From contig NZ_LZKL01000033.1 in NCBI RefSeq assembly GCF_001668725.1, forward strand, positions 62,001-126,000: 64,000 nucleotides of DNA, read 5' to 3'. Positions 50,201 to 59,655 of the stretch are shown one piece after another; within the stretch, counting starts at the first letter, position 1, and each line of letters begins with the position of its first letter. This stretch comes from Mycobacterium sp. E787 (GTDB taxonomy: Bacteria; Actinomycetota; Actinomycetes; Mycobacteriales; Mycobacteriaceae). The position numbers were made by a program, and so were the translations under genes. Under the pieces are notes generated by a model that was not told the DNA's origin, made no database searches, and saw only the letters and a program-made list of their open reading frames with translations.

Positions 50201-50938
50201 ATGACGAGCATGTGGAATGCTCCGCTGCACCGCCGCTGGCGCGGATCGAACCTGCGGGACCCTCGCCAGGCCAAGTTCCTGACGCTGGCCTCCCTGAGGT
50301 GGGTGTTGGCCAACCGCGCCTACACCCCGTGGTACCTCGTGCGCTACTGGCGGCTGCTGAAGTTCAAGCTGGCCAACCCGCACATCATCACCCGCGGGAT
50401 GGTGTTCCTCGGCAAGGGCGTGGAGATCCACGCGACCCCCGAACTGTCCGAGATGGAGATCGGGCGCTGGGTGCACATCGGGGACAAGAACACCATCCGC
50501 GCGCACGAGGGTTCGTTGCGGTTCGGCGACAAGGTCGTGCTGGGTCGCGACAACGTGATCAACACCTACCTCGACATCGAGTTGGGCGACTCGGTGCTGA
50601 TGGCCGACTGGTGCTACGTCTGCGACTTCGACCACCGCATGGACGACATCAACCTGCCGATCAAGGACCAGGGCATCATCAAGTCCCCGGTCCGTATCGG
50701 CCCGGACACCTGGGTGGGCGTCAAGGTGACGGTGCTGCGCGGCACGTCGATCGGGCGCGGCTGCGTGCTGGGTTCGCACGCGGTGGTCCGCGGCGTGATC
50801 CCCGACTACTCGATCGCGGTCGGCGCGCCGGCCAAGGTGGTCAAGAACCGGCAGCTGTCGTGGGAGAGCTCGGCCGCGCAGCGCGCCGAACTCGCGGCGG
50901 CGCTGGCCGACATCGAGCGGAAAAAGGCGGCCCGGTAG
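50201..50938 (+). CDS. Left-handed beta-helix acetyltransferase (Rv3034c-like)
   Basis: 245 residues from ATG 50201. Hexapeptide repeats run through the second half (RFGDKVVLGRDNVINTYLDIELGD, IGPDTWVGVKVTVLRGTSIGRGCVLGSHAVV), ending in the usual VGAPAKVVKNR. An acyl-CoA-dependent acyltransferase; in mycobacteria such enzymes decorate glucan or lipoglycan. The N-terminal 50 residues are basic and may associate with membrane. Confidence 0.85.
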   Translation: MTSMWNAPLHRRWRGSNLRDPRQAKFLTLASLRWVLANRAYTPWYLVRYWRLLKFKLANPHIITRGMVFLGKGVEIHATPELSEMEIGRWVHIGDKNTIRAHEGSLRFGDKVVLGRDNVINTYLDIELGDSVLMADWCYVCDFDHRMDDINLPIKDQGIIKSPVRIGPDTWVGVKVTVLRGTSIGRGCVLGSHAVVRGVIPDYSIAVGAPAKVVKNRQLSWESSAAQRAELAAALADIERKKAAR

Positions 50939-50940
50939 CC

Positions 50941-51483
50941 CTATTCGGCGTGGTCGTCGACCTTGTAGTCGAAGCTGACATCGCCGGCGTCGACGCTGGT
51001 GACGGTCACCGAGATGCCGTACTTCTGGCCGGAATCGGTGAGCTCGCACCGCAGCGTGGCGCCCTCGACGCCCTTGAGGTTGTCCGGGCACGACACCGAG
51101 TCGGGCTTGCGGCCCACCTGCTGGGTCAGCTTGTTGCTGAGAATGCCGGCCACCTGGTTCTTGTCGACGGTCTCGACCATGTCGAACTTGACGTCGTTGC
51201 CGTTGACGCTGGTGACGGTGACGTTGACGTCGAACGTCTGGTTCTTGACCTTCATCGTGCAGTTCAGCTGCGCCCCGACCTTGGCGGGCAGGTCGTCCGG
51301 GCAGGTCACCGACTCGGGTTTGTTGCCGGCCGCGTCGGTCATCTTCGAGGTGATCTGGCCGGCGACGTCACCCTTGCTCACCGCATGCTTCGACGTGACC
51401 GAACACGAACAGGCGCCGACGCCGGCCATCAGCCCCGCGGCGCTCCCCGCAACCAACAATGTCCGGACGATCGACCGAGCCAT
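50941..51483 (-). CDS. Lipoprotein with two DUF4333 domains (Rv3033-like)
   Basis: 180 residues. Signal peptide with lipobox GVGAC. Two tandem copies of DUF4333 follow: CPDDLPAKVGAQLNC and CPDNLKGVEGATLRC mark equivalent positions about 70 residues apart, each with a Cys pair likely to be a disulfide. Surface protein of unknown function. It ends two bases from the stop of the convergent acetyltransferase gene. The last gene of the M. tuberculosis-like order. Confidence 0.85.
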   Translation of the reverse strand: MARSIVRTLLVAGSAAGLMAGVGACSCSVTSKHAVSKGDVAGQITSKMTDAAGNKPESVTCPDDLPAKVGAQLNCTMKVKNQTFDVNVTVTSVNGNDVKFDMVETVDKNQVAGILSNKLTQQVGRKPDSVSCPDNLKGVEGATLRCELTDSGQKYGISVTVTSVDAGDVSFDYKVDDHAE

Positions 51484-51562
51484 GGCGCCTCCCGAGGGCG
51501 AATCGGCAACTGTGAGTCGGCTGATAATTGCATGCCAAAACGCTTCAGGTGCGTGAAATTGC

Positions 51563-52894
51563 TCAGATGCTCTGATAGCGGCGCAGGGCCTCGGCGCGCT
51601 CGGCGCCATGGTCGACGATCGGCACCGGGTATCCCCGGGGTCGTTCCCCTGTGCGCAGGTGCGCGTCGTCGGCGGCGCGCAACTCGGGAACCCAGCGCCG
51701 GATGTAGTCGCCCGACGGATCGAACTTCTCGCCCTGCGTGACCGGGTTGAAGACCCGGAAATACGGGGCGGCGTCGGTGCCCGACCCGGCGCACCACTGC
51801 CACCCGTGCTGATTGTTGGCAATGTCCCCGTCGACCAGCTGGTCCAGGAACCACTCGGCGCCCCACTGCCACGGCAGGTGAAGGTCTTTGACCAGAAACG
51901 ACGCGACGATCATCCGCACCCGGTTGTGCATGAAGCCGGTCTCGCGGAGCTGCCGCATCCCGGCGTCCACGAAGGGAAACCCGGTCTGGCCGGCCTTCCA
52001 GGCCTCGAAGCGGCGCTTGGCGTCGGGCCCCGCGTCGGTCCGGATGCCGTCGAACTGGCTGTTCCAGTTGTGCCACGCGCTGGACGGCCAGTGGTGCAGC
52101 ACGTCGGCATAGAAATCGCGAAACGCCAACTCCCGCAGGAACGCTTGCGCCCCCGCGACGCGCAGGTCGAGGTCGGCGACCATGGTGCGTGGATGGACGC
52201 ACCCGAACTTCAGGTACGCCGACATCCGGCTGGTGCCCGCCAGGTCGGGCCGGTCGCGGTCCTGGCCGTAGCGATGCAAGCCGTTGGCCACGAACGACTT
52301 CCACTGCCGCAGGGCGGCGGCCTCCCCGCCGACCACGTCGAGCGCCGCGCCGGGGTCGGGTATCTCGCACCGCTTGATCGGCAGCCGCGCCGGGTCGAGC
52401 CAGCGCGCCGCGCCGGCGCCCGATGCGGCCGGCGCCCGCCACCCCGCCTCGCGCCACTCGCGCAGAAACGGGGTGAACACCCGGTAGGGGGAGCCGTCCT
52501 TCTTCGTCACCCGGCCCGGGGCCACCAGGTACGGCGAGCCCGTCGCCACCAACGGCACGGAATCGAGTGCCGCGCGCACTCTTTCGTCGCGGCGCGCGCC
52601 GTACGGCGCGAAATCGTCCGAGATGTGCACCGCCGACGCGCCGATTTCCCTGGCGACGCGCGGGATCTGCTCCTCGGGCCGACCGCGGATCACCAGCAGC
52701 CGGCCGTCCAGGTCGTCGCGGAGTTGCCGCAGCGAGTCGCCGAGGAATTGCAGCCGCCGCGACCCCGACGACGCCTCCAGCCGCGGATCGACGACGAAGC
52801 AGGCGAGCACGTCGCCGTCGTCTCGGGCGGCCGCGGCCAGGGCGGGGTGGTCATTCAGCCGCAGGTCGCGGCGAAACCACAACAGCGTCGGCAT
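51563..52894 (-). CDS. phr: Deoxyribodipyrimidine photolyase
   Basis: 443 residues. N-terminal Rossmann antenna domain (LLWFRRDLRLNDHPAL) and C-terminal FAD domain with DLAGTSRMSAYLKFG, FASWHNWNSQF-type and WQWCAGSGTDAAPYFRVFNP segments. Repairs cyclobutane pyrimidine dimers with blue light. M. tuberculosis lacks a functional gene here as far as I recall. It is followed on the same strand by nothing closer than the DUF4333 gene and preceded by TspO-1. Confidence 0.94.
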   Translation of the reverse strand: MPTLLWFRRDLRLNDHPALAAAARDDGDVLACFVVDPRLEASSGSRRLQFLGDSLRQLRDDLDGRLLVIRGRPEEQIPRVAREIGASAVHISDDFAPYGARRDERVRAALDSVPLVATGSPYLVAPGRVTKKDGSPYRVFTPFLREWREAGWRAPAASGAGAARWLDPARLPIKRCEIPDPGAALDVVGGEAAALRQWKSFVANGLHRYGQDRDRPDLAGTSRMSAYLKFGCVHPRTMVADLDLRVAGAQAFLRELAFRDFYADVLHHWPSSAWHNWNSQFDGIRTDAGPDAKRRFEAWKAGQTGFPFVDAGMRQLRETGFMHNRVRMIVASFLVKDLHLPWQWGAEWFLDQLVDGDIANNQHGWQWCAGSGTDAAPYFRVFNPVTQGEKFDPSGDYIRRWVPELRAADDAHLRTGERPRGYPVPIVDHGAERAEALRRYQSI

Positions 52895-52910
52895 GATTCG
52901 GTGCCCCTCC

Positions 52911-53390
52911 TCAGCGGTTGAGCCGCCAGACCCCGGTGGCGAGCACGGTGGCGAAGGCGCACCACAACGGGTAGGGCGCCAGGGCCGCTCCGGCCCGCCG
53001 GTCGGCCCGCGCGGCCCGGCGCGCGAGGTCGGCGCTGCTCGCCGTCAGCGCCGCGGCGCCCAGCGCGGAGGCGCCCAGCTTGTGGTACCGGAAGAAGAGC
53101 CAGCTCCACCCGGCGTTCAGCGCCAGGTTGACGCCGAGCGCCGCGGCGTAGCGGCGTGCCTCGTCGTGCTGTCCCCGGGCGCGGAACCGGTCGATGGCCG
53201 CCGCGGAGGTGGCCGCGATGTCGGCGTAGAGCGTGGTCCACACCAGGGGGAACGCGGCGCCGGGCGGCTGGTACGCCGGCTTGCGGAGCCGGGCGTACCA
53301 GCCGGGCACCCGCATGGGGCTGGCGATGCTGCCGGTGCCGGCGGCGATGGCGACGGCGGCTGTGGTTGCGGCAAGCGTCGACTTGTTCAC
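52911..53390 (-). CDS. TspO/MBR-family membrane protein 1
   Basis: 159 residues, five membrane helices. WYARLRKPAYQPP and FPLVWTTLYADIA are the TspO signature; NAGWSWLFFRYHK and YPLWCAFATVL follow. TspO binds tetrapyrroles and is linked to carotenoid regulation in photosynthetic bacteria. GTG start at 53390 overlaps the MmpL stop (GTGA), and AAAGGAGG lies upstream within that gene. The paralogue at 59152 has the same layout. Confidence 0.9.
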   Translation of the reverse strand: MNKSTLAATTAAVAIAAGTGSIASPMRVPGWYARLRKPAYQPPGAAFPLVWTTLYADIAATSAAAIDRFRARGQHDEARRYAAALGVNLALNAGWSWLFFRYHKLGASALGAAALTASSADLARRAARADRRAGAALAPYPLWCAFATVLATGVWRLNR

Positions 53391-55462
53391 GCTGTGCCTC
53401 CTTTCGGTTGGGTGGGATCGGCGGGCCACCAGATGCGGTCGCCGATCAGGGCGAAGAGCGCGGGGATGACGAGGGTGCGCACGATGAAGGTGTCGAGCAG
53501 GATGCCCAGTCCCACGATGATGCCGAGTTGCGTCAGCACGATCAAGGGCAGGACGCCCAGCACGCAGAACACGGCCGCCAAAACGATGCCCGCGCTGGTG
53601 ATCACGCCGCCGGTCGCCGACACCGCGCGCACCATGCCGTCCCGCGCGCCGTGTCGCGCGGCCTCCTCGCGCGCGCGGGTGACCAGGAAGATGGTGTAGT
53701 CCACGCCGAGGGCCGCCAGGAACAGGAACGCGAACAGCGGTGTGGTGCTGTCCAGCGCGGGGAATCCGAAGGCGTGGATGCTGGCCCAGCCGCCGAGGCC
53801 CAGCGCGGCAAGCGCCCCGAGAATCGTTGCGGCGAGCAGGGTTGGCGGCGCCAGGGCCGAGCGCAGCAGCAGATACAGGACCGCCATGATCACCGCCAGG
53901 ATCGCCGGGATCACCACCGACCGATCGTGCGCGGCCGCGTCGCGGACGTCGAGCGCCTGTGCGTCGGCGCCGCCCACCAGCGCACCGGAATCGACGGACT
54001 TGGTCGAATCCCGCAGTGCCGCAATCGTTCCCAACGCCCGACCCGATGACGGCGGGGCGTCGATCACGACAGACCACTTCGTCAGGCCCGTGCTCGACCG
54101 GCCCGTTTCGGACGCCGAGATCACACCCGGGGTGGCGACGATGGCCCGCTGCAGTTCCGCCGCCCGCGCAGACGGCCCGACGACCAGCGTGGGGCCGGCC
54201 ATGCCGCCCGGAAAGTGCGCGGCCACAACCTCATAACCCGCCACCGAGTCCGCCCGGACCCGGAACTGCTCGGTCTGCGACAGGCCGATTCGCGTTCCCA
54301 GCAGGCCGGTGGCGAGGGCCGCCAGCAGCGCGATCGCGACCGCTGCCACCACGGCAGGTCGCCGGTCCACCCAGGTGGCGATTCGGTGCCAGGGCCCGGA
54401 ATCCGTTGCGGCGCCGTCGCCCGCGCGGGGGATGAAGGGCCAGAACAGGCGCCGCCCGCACAACGCGAGCACCGGCGGCAGCACCACCAGCACCGAAACC
54501 GCGGCGACCACCAGTCCGCACGCCGCCAGGGCGCCCAGGCTGCGGGTGCTCGGGGTGACGGCCAAAAGCAGGGTGAGCAACGCCAGCACCACGGTGGCGT
54601 TGCTGGCGACGATGGCCGGCCCGGCCGCGCGCACCGCCCGGCGCAGCGCGTCACGGTGCGCGGGGAGCCGCGAAAGTTCTTGCCGGTAACGCGAAATCAG
54701 GAGAAGCGCGTAATTGGTCCCCGCCCCGAACACCAGCACGCTGGTGATACCGGAGGTGGCGCCGTCGAAGCTCAGGCCGGTCAGCGCCGCCACGCCGGTG
54801 CCCACCGCGGCGGCCACCCGGTCGGCGAACCCCAGCACGAGCAGCGGCACCAGCCACAGCACCGGCGAGCGGTAGGTCGCGATCAGCAGCAGCGCCACCA
54901 CCGACGCCGTCACCGCCAGCAGGGTGACGTTGGCGTCGGTGAACGCGTTGGCGATGTCGGCGCCGAACGCCGGGCCCCCGGTGACGTGGGAGCGCAGCGC
55001 CGTGGGCAGGTCGGCGCCGGCGGCTGTGCGCAGGGCGGCGACGGCGTGGTTCAGGGGCAGCCCCGACAGCCCGGCGTCCACGGTGACCACGCCGATGGCC
55101 GCTTTGCCGTCGGCGGAGACCGTGACCGGTGCCGCCGCGGTGTCGCGGGTGAGCGCCAGCATCCGGTCGCGGGCCGCGCGCGCCGCGGCGACGTCCGCCG
55201 GCGCCAGCACCCCGCCGTCGGCGCGGCTGACGACGGCGATCAGCGGCACCCGGTCGCCGCCGGGGAACTGGCGCGCCAGGGTGTCGACCCTGGCCGAGTC
55301 GGAGTCGGACGGCACCGACAGGGGCGCCTGCCCCGCCGCCGCGTTTCCCCCGATGAGCACCACGAGGCCGATACCCAGTAGGACCGCCGCCAGTCCGGGC
55401 AGCCACGAACGCCGGTTGGTCACCGCGGCGGCCAGCCCGTCCCACATCACACCCGCAAGCAT
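53387..55462 (-). CDS. MmpL-family RND transporter 1
   Basis: 691 residues with the MmpL/RND layout: helix, large extracytoplasmic domain, helices, duplicated. Proton-relay-like motifs are GTNYALLLISRYRQEL and GVDYTIFLVTRAREE. Expected to export lipids or related hydrophobic molecules; mycobacterial MmpLs often carry cell-wall lipids. ATG 55462, or ATG 55447, with an AT-rich operator-like sequence just upstream. Co-transcribed with TspO-1. Confidence 0.9.
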   Translation of the reverse strand: MLAGVMWDGLAAAVTNRRSWLPGLAAVLLGIGLVVLIGGNAAAGQAPLSVPSDSDSARVDTLARQFPGGDRVPLIAVVSRADGGVLAPADVAAARAARDRMLALTRDTAAAPVTVSADGKAAIGVVTVDAGLSGLPLNHAVAALRTAAGADLPTALRSHVTGGPAFGADIANAFTDANVTLLAVTASVVALLLIATYRSPVLWLVPLLVLGFADRVAAAVGTGVAALTGLSFDGATSGITSVLVFGAGTNYALLLISRYRQELSRLPAHRDALRRAVRAAGPAIVASNATVVLALLTLLLAVTPSTRSLGALAACGLVVAAVSVLVVLPPVLALCGRRLFWPFIPRAGDGAATDSGPWHRIATWVDRRPAVVAAVAIALLAALATGLLGTRIGLSQTEQFRVRADSVAGYEVVAAHFPGGMAGPTLVVGPSARAAELQRAIVATPGVISASETGRSSTGLTKWSVVIDAPPSSGRALGTIAALRDSTKSVDSGALVGGADAQALDVRDAAAHDRSVVIPAILAVIMAVLYLLLRSALAPPTLLAATILGALAALGLGGWASIHAFGFPALDSTTPLFAFLFLAALGVDYTIFLVTRAREEAARHGARDGMVRAVSATGGVITSAGIVLAAVFCVLGVLPLIVLTQLGIIVGLGILLDTFIVRTLVIPALFALIGDRIWWPADPTQPKGGTA

Positions 55463-55470
55463 TTCAGTCG

Positions 55471-55492
55471 CTTAAACATTAATCAAGTTAAC
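55471..55492. promoter_or_regulatory. AT-rich MarR-type operator 1
   Basis: TTAAACATT (55472-55480) and CAAGTTAAC (55484-55492) lie 9 bases before the MmpL-1 start and 35 bases before the MarR start. It overlaps the likely -10 regions of both genes and closely resembles the site at 58384-58404. Confidence 0.5.
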
Positions 55493-55516
55493 AATCGCGC
55501 GTTTGCGCGGTATGCT
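55488..55516 (+). promoter_or_regulatory. Promoter of the MarR-1 gene
   Basis: TTAACA (55488-55493) and TATGCT (55511-55516) with 17 bases between. The predicted start of transcription is only a few bases before ATG 55527, and an upstream ATG at 55512 lies inside the -10, favouring 55527. Confidence 0.5.
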
Positions 55517-55526
55517 TGCGATTCTG

Positions 55527-56012
55527 ATGGAAGACGCCACCGAACGCGCGCGGCTCGAAGCGCTGATCGCGGCCGACGCGCGTGCCCTCACCGCCGAGTC
55601 CGACCAGTTGGGTCGCGTCTTCGCCGCGGTGCATCAGTTGCGTCCCAGCGATTTTCGCGCTCTGCTGCATATCATGGTGGCCGAAACATCGGGTGCCCCA
55701 CTGACATCGGGGGAGCTGCGCCTGAAGATGGGCCTGTCCGCGGCGGCGATCACCTACCTCGTCGAGCGCATGATCAACTCCGGGCACATCCGGCGCGACT
55801 CGGACGCCGCGGACCGGCGGAAGGTCGTCCTGCGTTACTCGGATCCCGGGATGGCCACCGCCCGCTCGTTTTTCACCCCGCTGGGGGCGCACACCCGCGC
55901 GGCGCTGGACGATTTACCCGAGAACGACCTTGCCGCGGCGCATCGGGTGTTCGGCGCGCTCATCGCCGCGATGGGTCACTTTCAAGACGAACTGCGCGCT
56001 CGAAGCCCTTAG
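55527..56012 (+). CDS. MarR-family regulator 1
   Basis: 161 residues from ATG 55527. Winged helix in LTSGELRLKMGLSAAAITYLVERMINSGHIRRDSDAADRRKVVLR. It is a clear paralogue of MarR-2 at 61933 (ADARALTAESDQLGR versus ADMRAITAQSDRIGR; identical AAITYLV, DRM/ERMI and GHIRR segments). It stands between two divergent-from-it MmpL genes and overlaps the end of MmpL-2 by about 53 bases. Confidence 0.88.
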   Translation: MEDATERARLEALIAADARALTAESDQLGRVFAAVHQLRPSDFRALLHIMVAETSGAPLTSGELRLKMGLSAAAITYLVERMINSGHIRRDSDAADRRKVVLRYSDPGMATARSFFTPLGAHTRAALDDLPENDLAAAHRVFGALIAAMGHFQDELRARSP

Positions 56013-58257
56013 CGCGCCGGTGCCGGGGTCGCGCCGCATGCCTTGCCTTCCCCTGCGATTCACCGTGAAAGGTTCGAAGATGCCATCGCGCCAGCGGTTC
56101 GGGCGCCCACCAGTTCAGGCCTCCCAGCACGTGCATGAAGGCCGGGACCAGCAGCGTGCGCACCAGTGTGGCGTCGATCAGGACGGCTATGGTGAGCCCG
56201 AGGCCGAACATGCGCATGAAGGACACGCCGGCCGAGATCAGCGCGGCGAACGAGATCGACATGATCAGTGCGGCCGCGGTGATGACCCTGCCGGTGTGGG
56301 CGAGGCCGAGTGCGATGCTTTCGTCGTTGTCCGCGCGAGTCCGGGGCGAGGCCAGCCAGTGTTCGCGGATCCGCGACAGCAGGAAGACCTCGTAGTCCAT
56401 CGACAGCCCGAAGGCGATGCAGAACATCAGCACCGGGACGTTCACCGCCAGCGTGCCGGTGGACGTGGTGCCCGCGGCGCCCAGGTGACCCTCCTGGAAG
56501 ATCCAGACCAGAGCGCCGAATGCGGCGGTGAGCGACAGCATGTTGAGGACCACCGCTTTGACCGGCAGTATCACGCTGCCTGTCAGCAGGAACAGCAGCA
56601 CCAGCGTGACCACCGCGATGAAACCGAACACGAGCGGCAGCCGCGACGTGATGCCGTCGACGCAATCGCGATTCGTTTGCGCCGTTCCGGTGAGCAGGAC
56701 GGGTTGTCGCGGCGGCGCGATCGCGTGCAATCGGTCCAATTGGGCCGCGGAGGCGTCGGTGTAGAGCGGGGCGGTGCTGTCGACCGTCAGATAGGCGCTG
56801 CCACGGGCCAATCCGGCCGGAGCCGACGGCGGCCCCCGGTACTCACCGGCGACGAACGTGCCGGTGGGCGCGGACACGGCCGCGACGTCGGGCACGAGGG
56901 AGAGCCGGCCGGCGTAGCTGCCCAGGTCCGCGTCGGTGAGGCCGCCCGTCTGGGGAAGGACGATCCGCACCCGGGTCTCGGAGTTCGTGCGGAATTCGCT
57001 GCGGATCCGGTCGCTGACGGCGCGCGCCGACGAGGATGTCGGCAGCACCCGGTCGTCCGGATAGCCCCACCTGACGCCGAGGAACGGCGCGCCCAGCGCC
57101 AGCAGGAGCGCCGTGAGCGTCAGGCCAACCGGGATCGCCCGGCGCATAACGGCTTTCGCGGTCCGGTACCAGAAGCTGCGTTCCGCGCTCCCCGGCACCG
57201 GCGCCGGTCGGCGGAGCAGCCGGCGGCCCAGCTGCCACATGTCGAGCGCGTCGAGCCGGTCGCCGACCACAGCGATGGCCGCGGGCGCCACGACGATCGC
57301 CGAGACCGCGGCGAAGGCCACCACGGCCGTCCCGGCGTAGGCGAACGACCTGAGGAAGTACATCGGAAACAGAGCAGTCGCCGCCAGTCCCAGCGCAACG
57401 GTGGTCGCGGAGAACAACACGGTGCGCCCGGCCGTGGTCACGGTTTTCGCCAGGGCGGCGTCGCGGCTCGTCCCGGCGGCCAGCTCGTCACGGTAGCGGC
57501 TGACGATCAGCAGGGTGTAGTCGACGGCCAGGGCAAACCCCAACGCCACCGTCACGTTGAGAGCGAAGATCGAGACGTCGGTGACCAACGCAATCGCCCG
57601 CAGCACCGCGAGTGAACCCAGGATCGCCAGTCCGCCCACGGCCATCGGCAACGCTGCCGCGAACAACCCGCCGAACACCCACACCAGCGCGACGAAACTC
57701 AGCGGGATCGCGATGACCTCCATGCGCAGCAGGTCCTTCTCGGTCTGCCGGTTGACCTGTTCGTAGGCCAGCGCGGAGCCGCCCGCCTGCACCGTGATCC
57801 CGTCGTGGTCCCGCGCGAACCGATCCGCCAGCAGCTGGGCATGCCCGGGTGCGCTGTTCTCGTCGCCCTTCAGCGCGGCCAGGATCATCGCGATCTTGCC
57901 GTCGTCGCTGAACAGGCCCGGGGCCGGATGCGGGTCCCAGGGCGATGTCACCTGCGACACGAACGGGGATTCGGCAAGCCGTCGGGCGATGTCGGTGCCG
58001 GCGGCCCGCGCGGTCCCGTCTTTGGCGCCGCTCGCCGAACTCAACAGCAGCACCAGTCCCATGCCGCCCTGATCGAACTTCTCGGAGAGGATCGCGTTGG
58101 CGCGGGCCGATTCCGATGCCGGATCCACGAATCCGCCGGCGGACAGGCTTTTCGCGGCCGGTATGCCGAAGACGGCGGCGGCGATCGCGAACAGCAGGGC
58201 CACGCCCAGGACCCGTCGCGGTGTCGCAACCGCGAGCCGGGCCGATCGCTTTATCAT
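55960..58257 (-). CDS. MmpL-family RND transporter 2
   Basis: 765 residues. Motifs AVDYTLLIVSRYRDEL and SMDYEVFLLSRIREHW and the overall helix pattern match MmpL/RND. A GAGGG ribosome-binding site precedes ATG 58257. The basic C-terminal 40 residues (SQGKARHAARPRHRRAK) are overlapped by the MarR-1 gene on the other strand. A MarR-type operator lies about 130 bases upstream of its start, near the promoter of the SOUL gene. Confidence 0.9.
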   Translation of the reverse strand: MIKRSARLAVATPRRVLGVALLFAIAAAVFGIPAAKSLSAGGFVDPASESARANAILSEKFDQGGMGLVLLLSSASGAKDGTARAAGTDIARRLAESPFVSQVTSPWDPHPAPGLFSDDGKIAMILAALKGDENSAPGHAQLLADRFARDHDGITVQAGGSALAYEQVNRQTEKDLLRMEVIAIPLSFVALVWVFGGLFAAALPMAVGGLAILGSLAVLRAIALVTDVSIFALNVTVALGFALAVDYTLLIVSRYRDELAAGTSRDAALAKTVTTAGRTVLFSATTVALGLAATALFPMYFLRSFAYAGTAVVAFAAVSAIVVAPAAIAVVGDRLDALDMWQLGRRLLRRPAPVPGSAERSFWYRTAKAVMRRAIPVGLTLTALLLALGAPFLGVRWGYPDDRVLPTSSSARAVSDRIRSEFRTNSETRVRIVLPQTGGLTDADLGSYAGRLSLVPDVAAVSAPTGTFVAGEYRGPPSAPAGLARGSAYLTVDSTAPLYTDASAAQLDRLHAIAPPRQPVLLTGTAQTNRDCVDGITSRLPLVFGFIAVVTLVLLFLLTGSVILPVKAVVLNMLSLTAAFGALVWIFQEGHLGAAGTTSTGTLAVNVPVLMFCIAFGLSMDYEVFLLSRIREHWLASPRTRADNDESIALGLAHTGRVITAAALIMSISFAALISAGVSFMRMFGLGLTIAVLIDATLVRTLLVPAFMHVLGGLNWWAPEPLARWHLRTFHGESQGKARHAARPRHRRAKGFERAVRLESDPSRR

Positions 58258-58383
58258 GTGCCGCCCTCTGGAGTGACCCCCGTGTCGTCGGCCGGTCGCC
58301 CGCCGGACTCACAATCGTCGCGCCGAAAGCTCCAGCGCCGTCGGCCGTCGCCGACGTGCAGCTCCGACAGTACGTTAAGGTTT

Positions 58384-58404
58384 TTAACCATTCAAGTACT
58401 TAAC
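58384..58404. promoter_or_regulatory. AT-rich MarR-type operator 2
   Basis: TTAACCATTCAAGTACTTAAC shares 15 of 21 positions with operator 1 (by eye). It lies between the divergent MmpL-2 and SOUL genes. Further TTAA blocks flank it on both sides. Confidence 0.45.
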
Positions 58405-58501
58405 TAAATCCGGAACTTGCGTTAGGCTCGCTCGCGGTGGACCGTGGATTTGCCGGGTGGGCAGCTGGGTATCACCTGACGACGGAACGACCAGGAACGA
58501 G

Positions 58502-59149
58502 GTGGCTGTGCTCGGGGTGATCAAGGCTGTGATGGACCCGGTCATCGATGCCGCGGGCTCCGTGGTCGGCTACCGGCACGGGACGGCGGAGCCGGAGTAC
58601 AGCGCCGAGAAGCTGGCCGAGGACGTCGAGATTCGCCGCTACGGTGCCCGGATCGCCGCGGAAACCACGGTCACCGCCGGCGAAGAGGCGGCCCGCAACG
58701 CGGGCTTCCGCCGGCTCGCGCGCTACATCTTCGGCGCCAACCACGCGGATCAGAAGATCGCGATGACGGCGCCGGTGGCGCAACGCCCCGCAGGCAAGCG
58801 GGGCGAGAAGATCGCGATGACCGCTCCGGTGGCCCAGGAGGCCGCCGGCGAAGGCGAATGGGTCATCCGGTTCTTCATGCCCGCCGACAAGACGCTCGAG
58901 TCGCTGCCCGAGCCCGACGACGCCGAGGTGCGGCTGGTCACCGTGCCGGCGGAAACGATTGCCGTGCGCCGGTTCACCGGCGGCTGGGGTCGGCGCGCCG
59001 TCGCGGCGCAGACCGCCGAATTGATGAACACCCTGCGCGCCAACGGTTTCAAGGCCGTCGACGCACCCGCGGCCTGGTTCTACGATCCGCCCTGGACGAT
59101 CCCGGCGCTGCGCCGCAACGAGATTGCCGTGCCGGTCGAGCCGGCCTGA
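58502..59149 (+). CDS. SOUL-family heme-binding protein
   Basis: About 215 residues from GTG 58502 (GGAACGAG just upstream). YSAEKLAEDVEIRRYGARIAAET starts the SOUL domain; KIAMTAPVAQ occurs twice within about 17 residues, as in many bacterial SOUL proteins. The C-terminal half ends WFYDPPWTIPALRRNEIAVPV. Binds heme or related porphyrins. It overlaps or adjoins TspO-2, also a tetrapyrrole-binding family. Confidence 0.85.
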   Translation: MAVLGVIKAVMDPVIDAAGSVVGYRHGTAEPEYSAEKLAEDVEIRRYGARIAAETTVTAGEEAARNAGFRRLARYIFGANHADQKIAMTAPVAQRPAGKRGEKIAMTAPVAQEAAGEGEWVIRFFMPADKTLESLPEPDDAEVRLVTVPAETIAVRRFTGGWGRRAVAAQTAELMNTLRANGFKAVDAPAAWFYDPPWTIPALRRNEIAVPVEPA

Positions 59150-59151
59150 CC

Positions 59152-59655
59152 ATGCGGGGATCCACGTTGATCGCCGGCGCGGCGGCGGTGGTGGCGACGG
59201 CCACGGCGGGTGGGCTGGCCACCCGGCCGGCGGTGCAGTCCGTGTGGTACCGGCAGTTGCGCAAGCCGCCCTACCAGCCGCCGCGGGCGGTGTTCCCCAC
59301 CGTGTGGCCCGTCCTGTACGCCGACATCGCCCTCGTGTCCGCCGCGACCGTCGACGCGCTGCGCGACTCGGGGAACCGGCCGGCCGCCCGCGCCTACTCG
59401 ACCTGGCTCGCCGCCAATCTGGTGCTGAACGCGGCGTGGTCGTGGGTGTTTTTCGATCGCCGCCGGTTGGCGGCCGCGGCCGTCGTCAACGCGGTGCTGG
59501 CGGCCAGCAGCGCCGACCTGGCCCGGCGCGCCATCGCCGTGCGGGGACGGCGCGCAGCGCCGCTGGTGCTCTACCCCGTTTGGTGCGCGTTCGCCTTCGT
59601 GCTGTCCGCCCACATCTGGCTGTTGAACCGGCGCCGTAGAATCGACCTGCCATGA
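59152..59655 (+). CDS. TspO/MBR-family membrane protein 2
   Basis: 167 residues, five membrane helices. [29 protein letters not shown] matches TspO-1 strongly (given here in part: RKPPYQPP). [12 protein letters not shown] and [11 protein letters not shown] follow. Two bases after the SOUL stop, and overlapping idi2 by ATGA. Putative tetrapyrrole or sterol binder. Confidence 0.88.
   Translation: MRGSTLIAGAAAVVATATAGGLATRPAVQSVWYRQLRKPPYQPPRAVFPTVWPVLYADIALVSAATVDALRDSGNRPAARAYSTWLAANLVLNAAWSWVFFDRRRLAAAAVVNAVLAASSADLARRAIAVRGRRAAPLVLYPVWCAFAFVLSAHIWLLNRRRRIDLP

Noticed and set aside
50066..51091. Upstream extension of the PQQ-repeat lipoprotein frame
   Set aside because: It covers the acetyltransferase gene on the other strand, and a signal peptide with lipobox begins only after GTG 50065.
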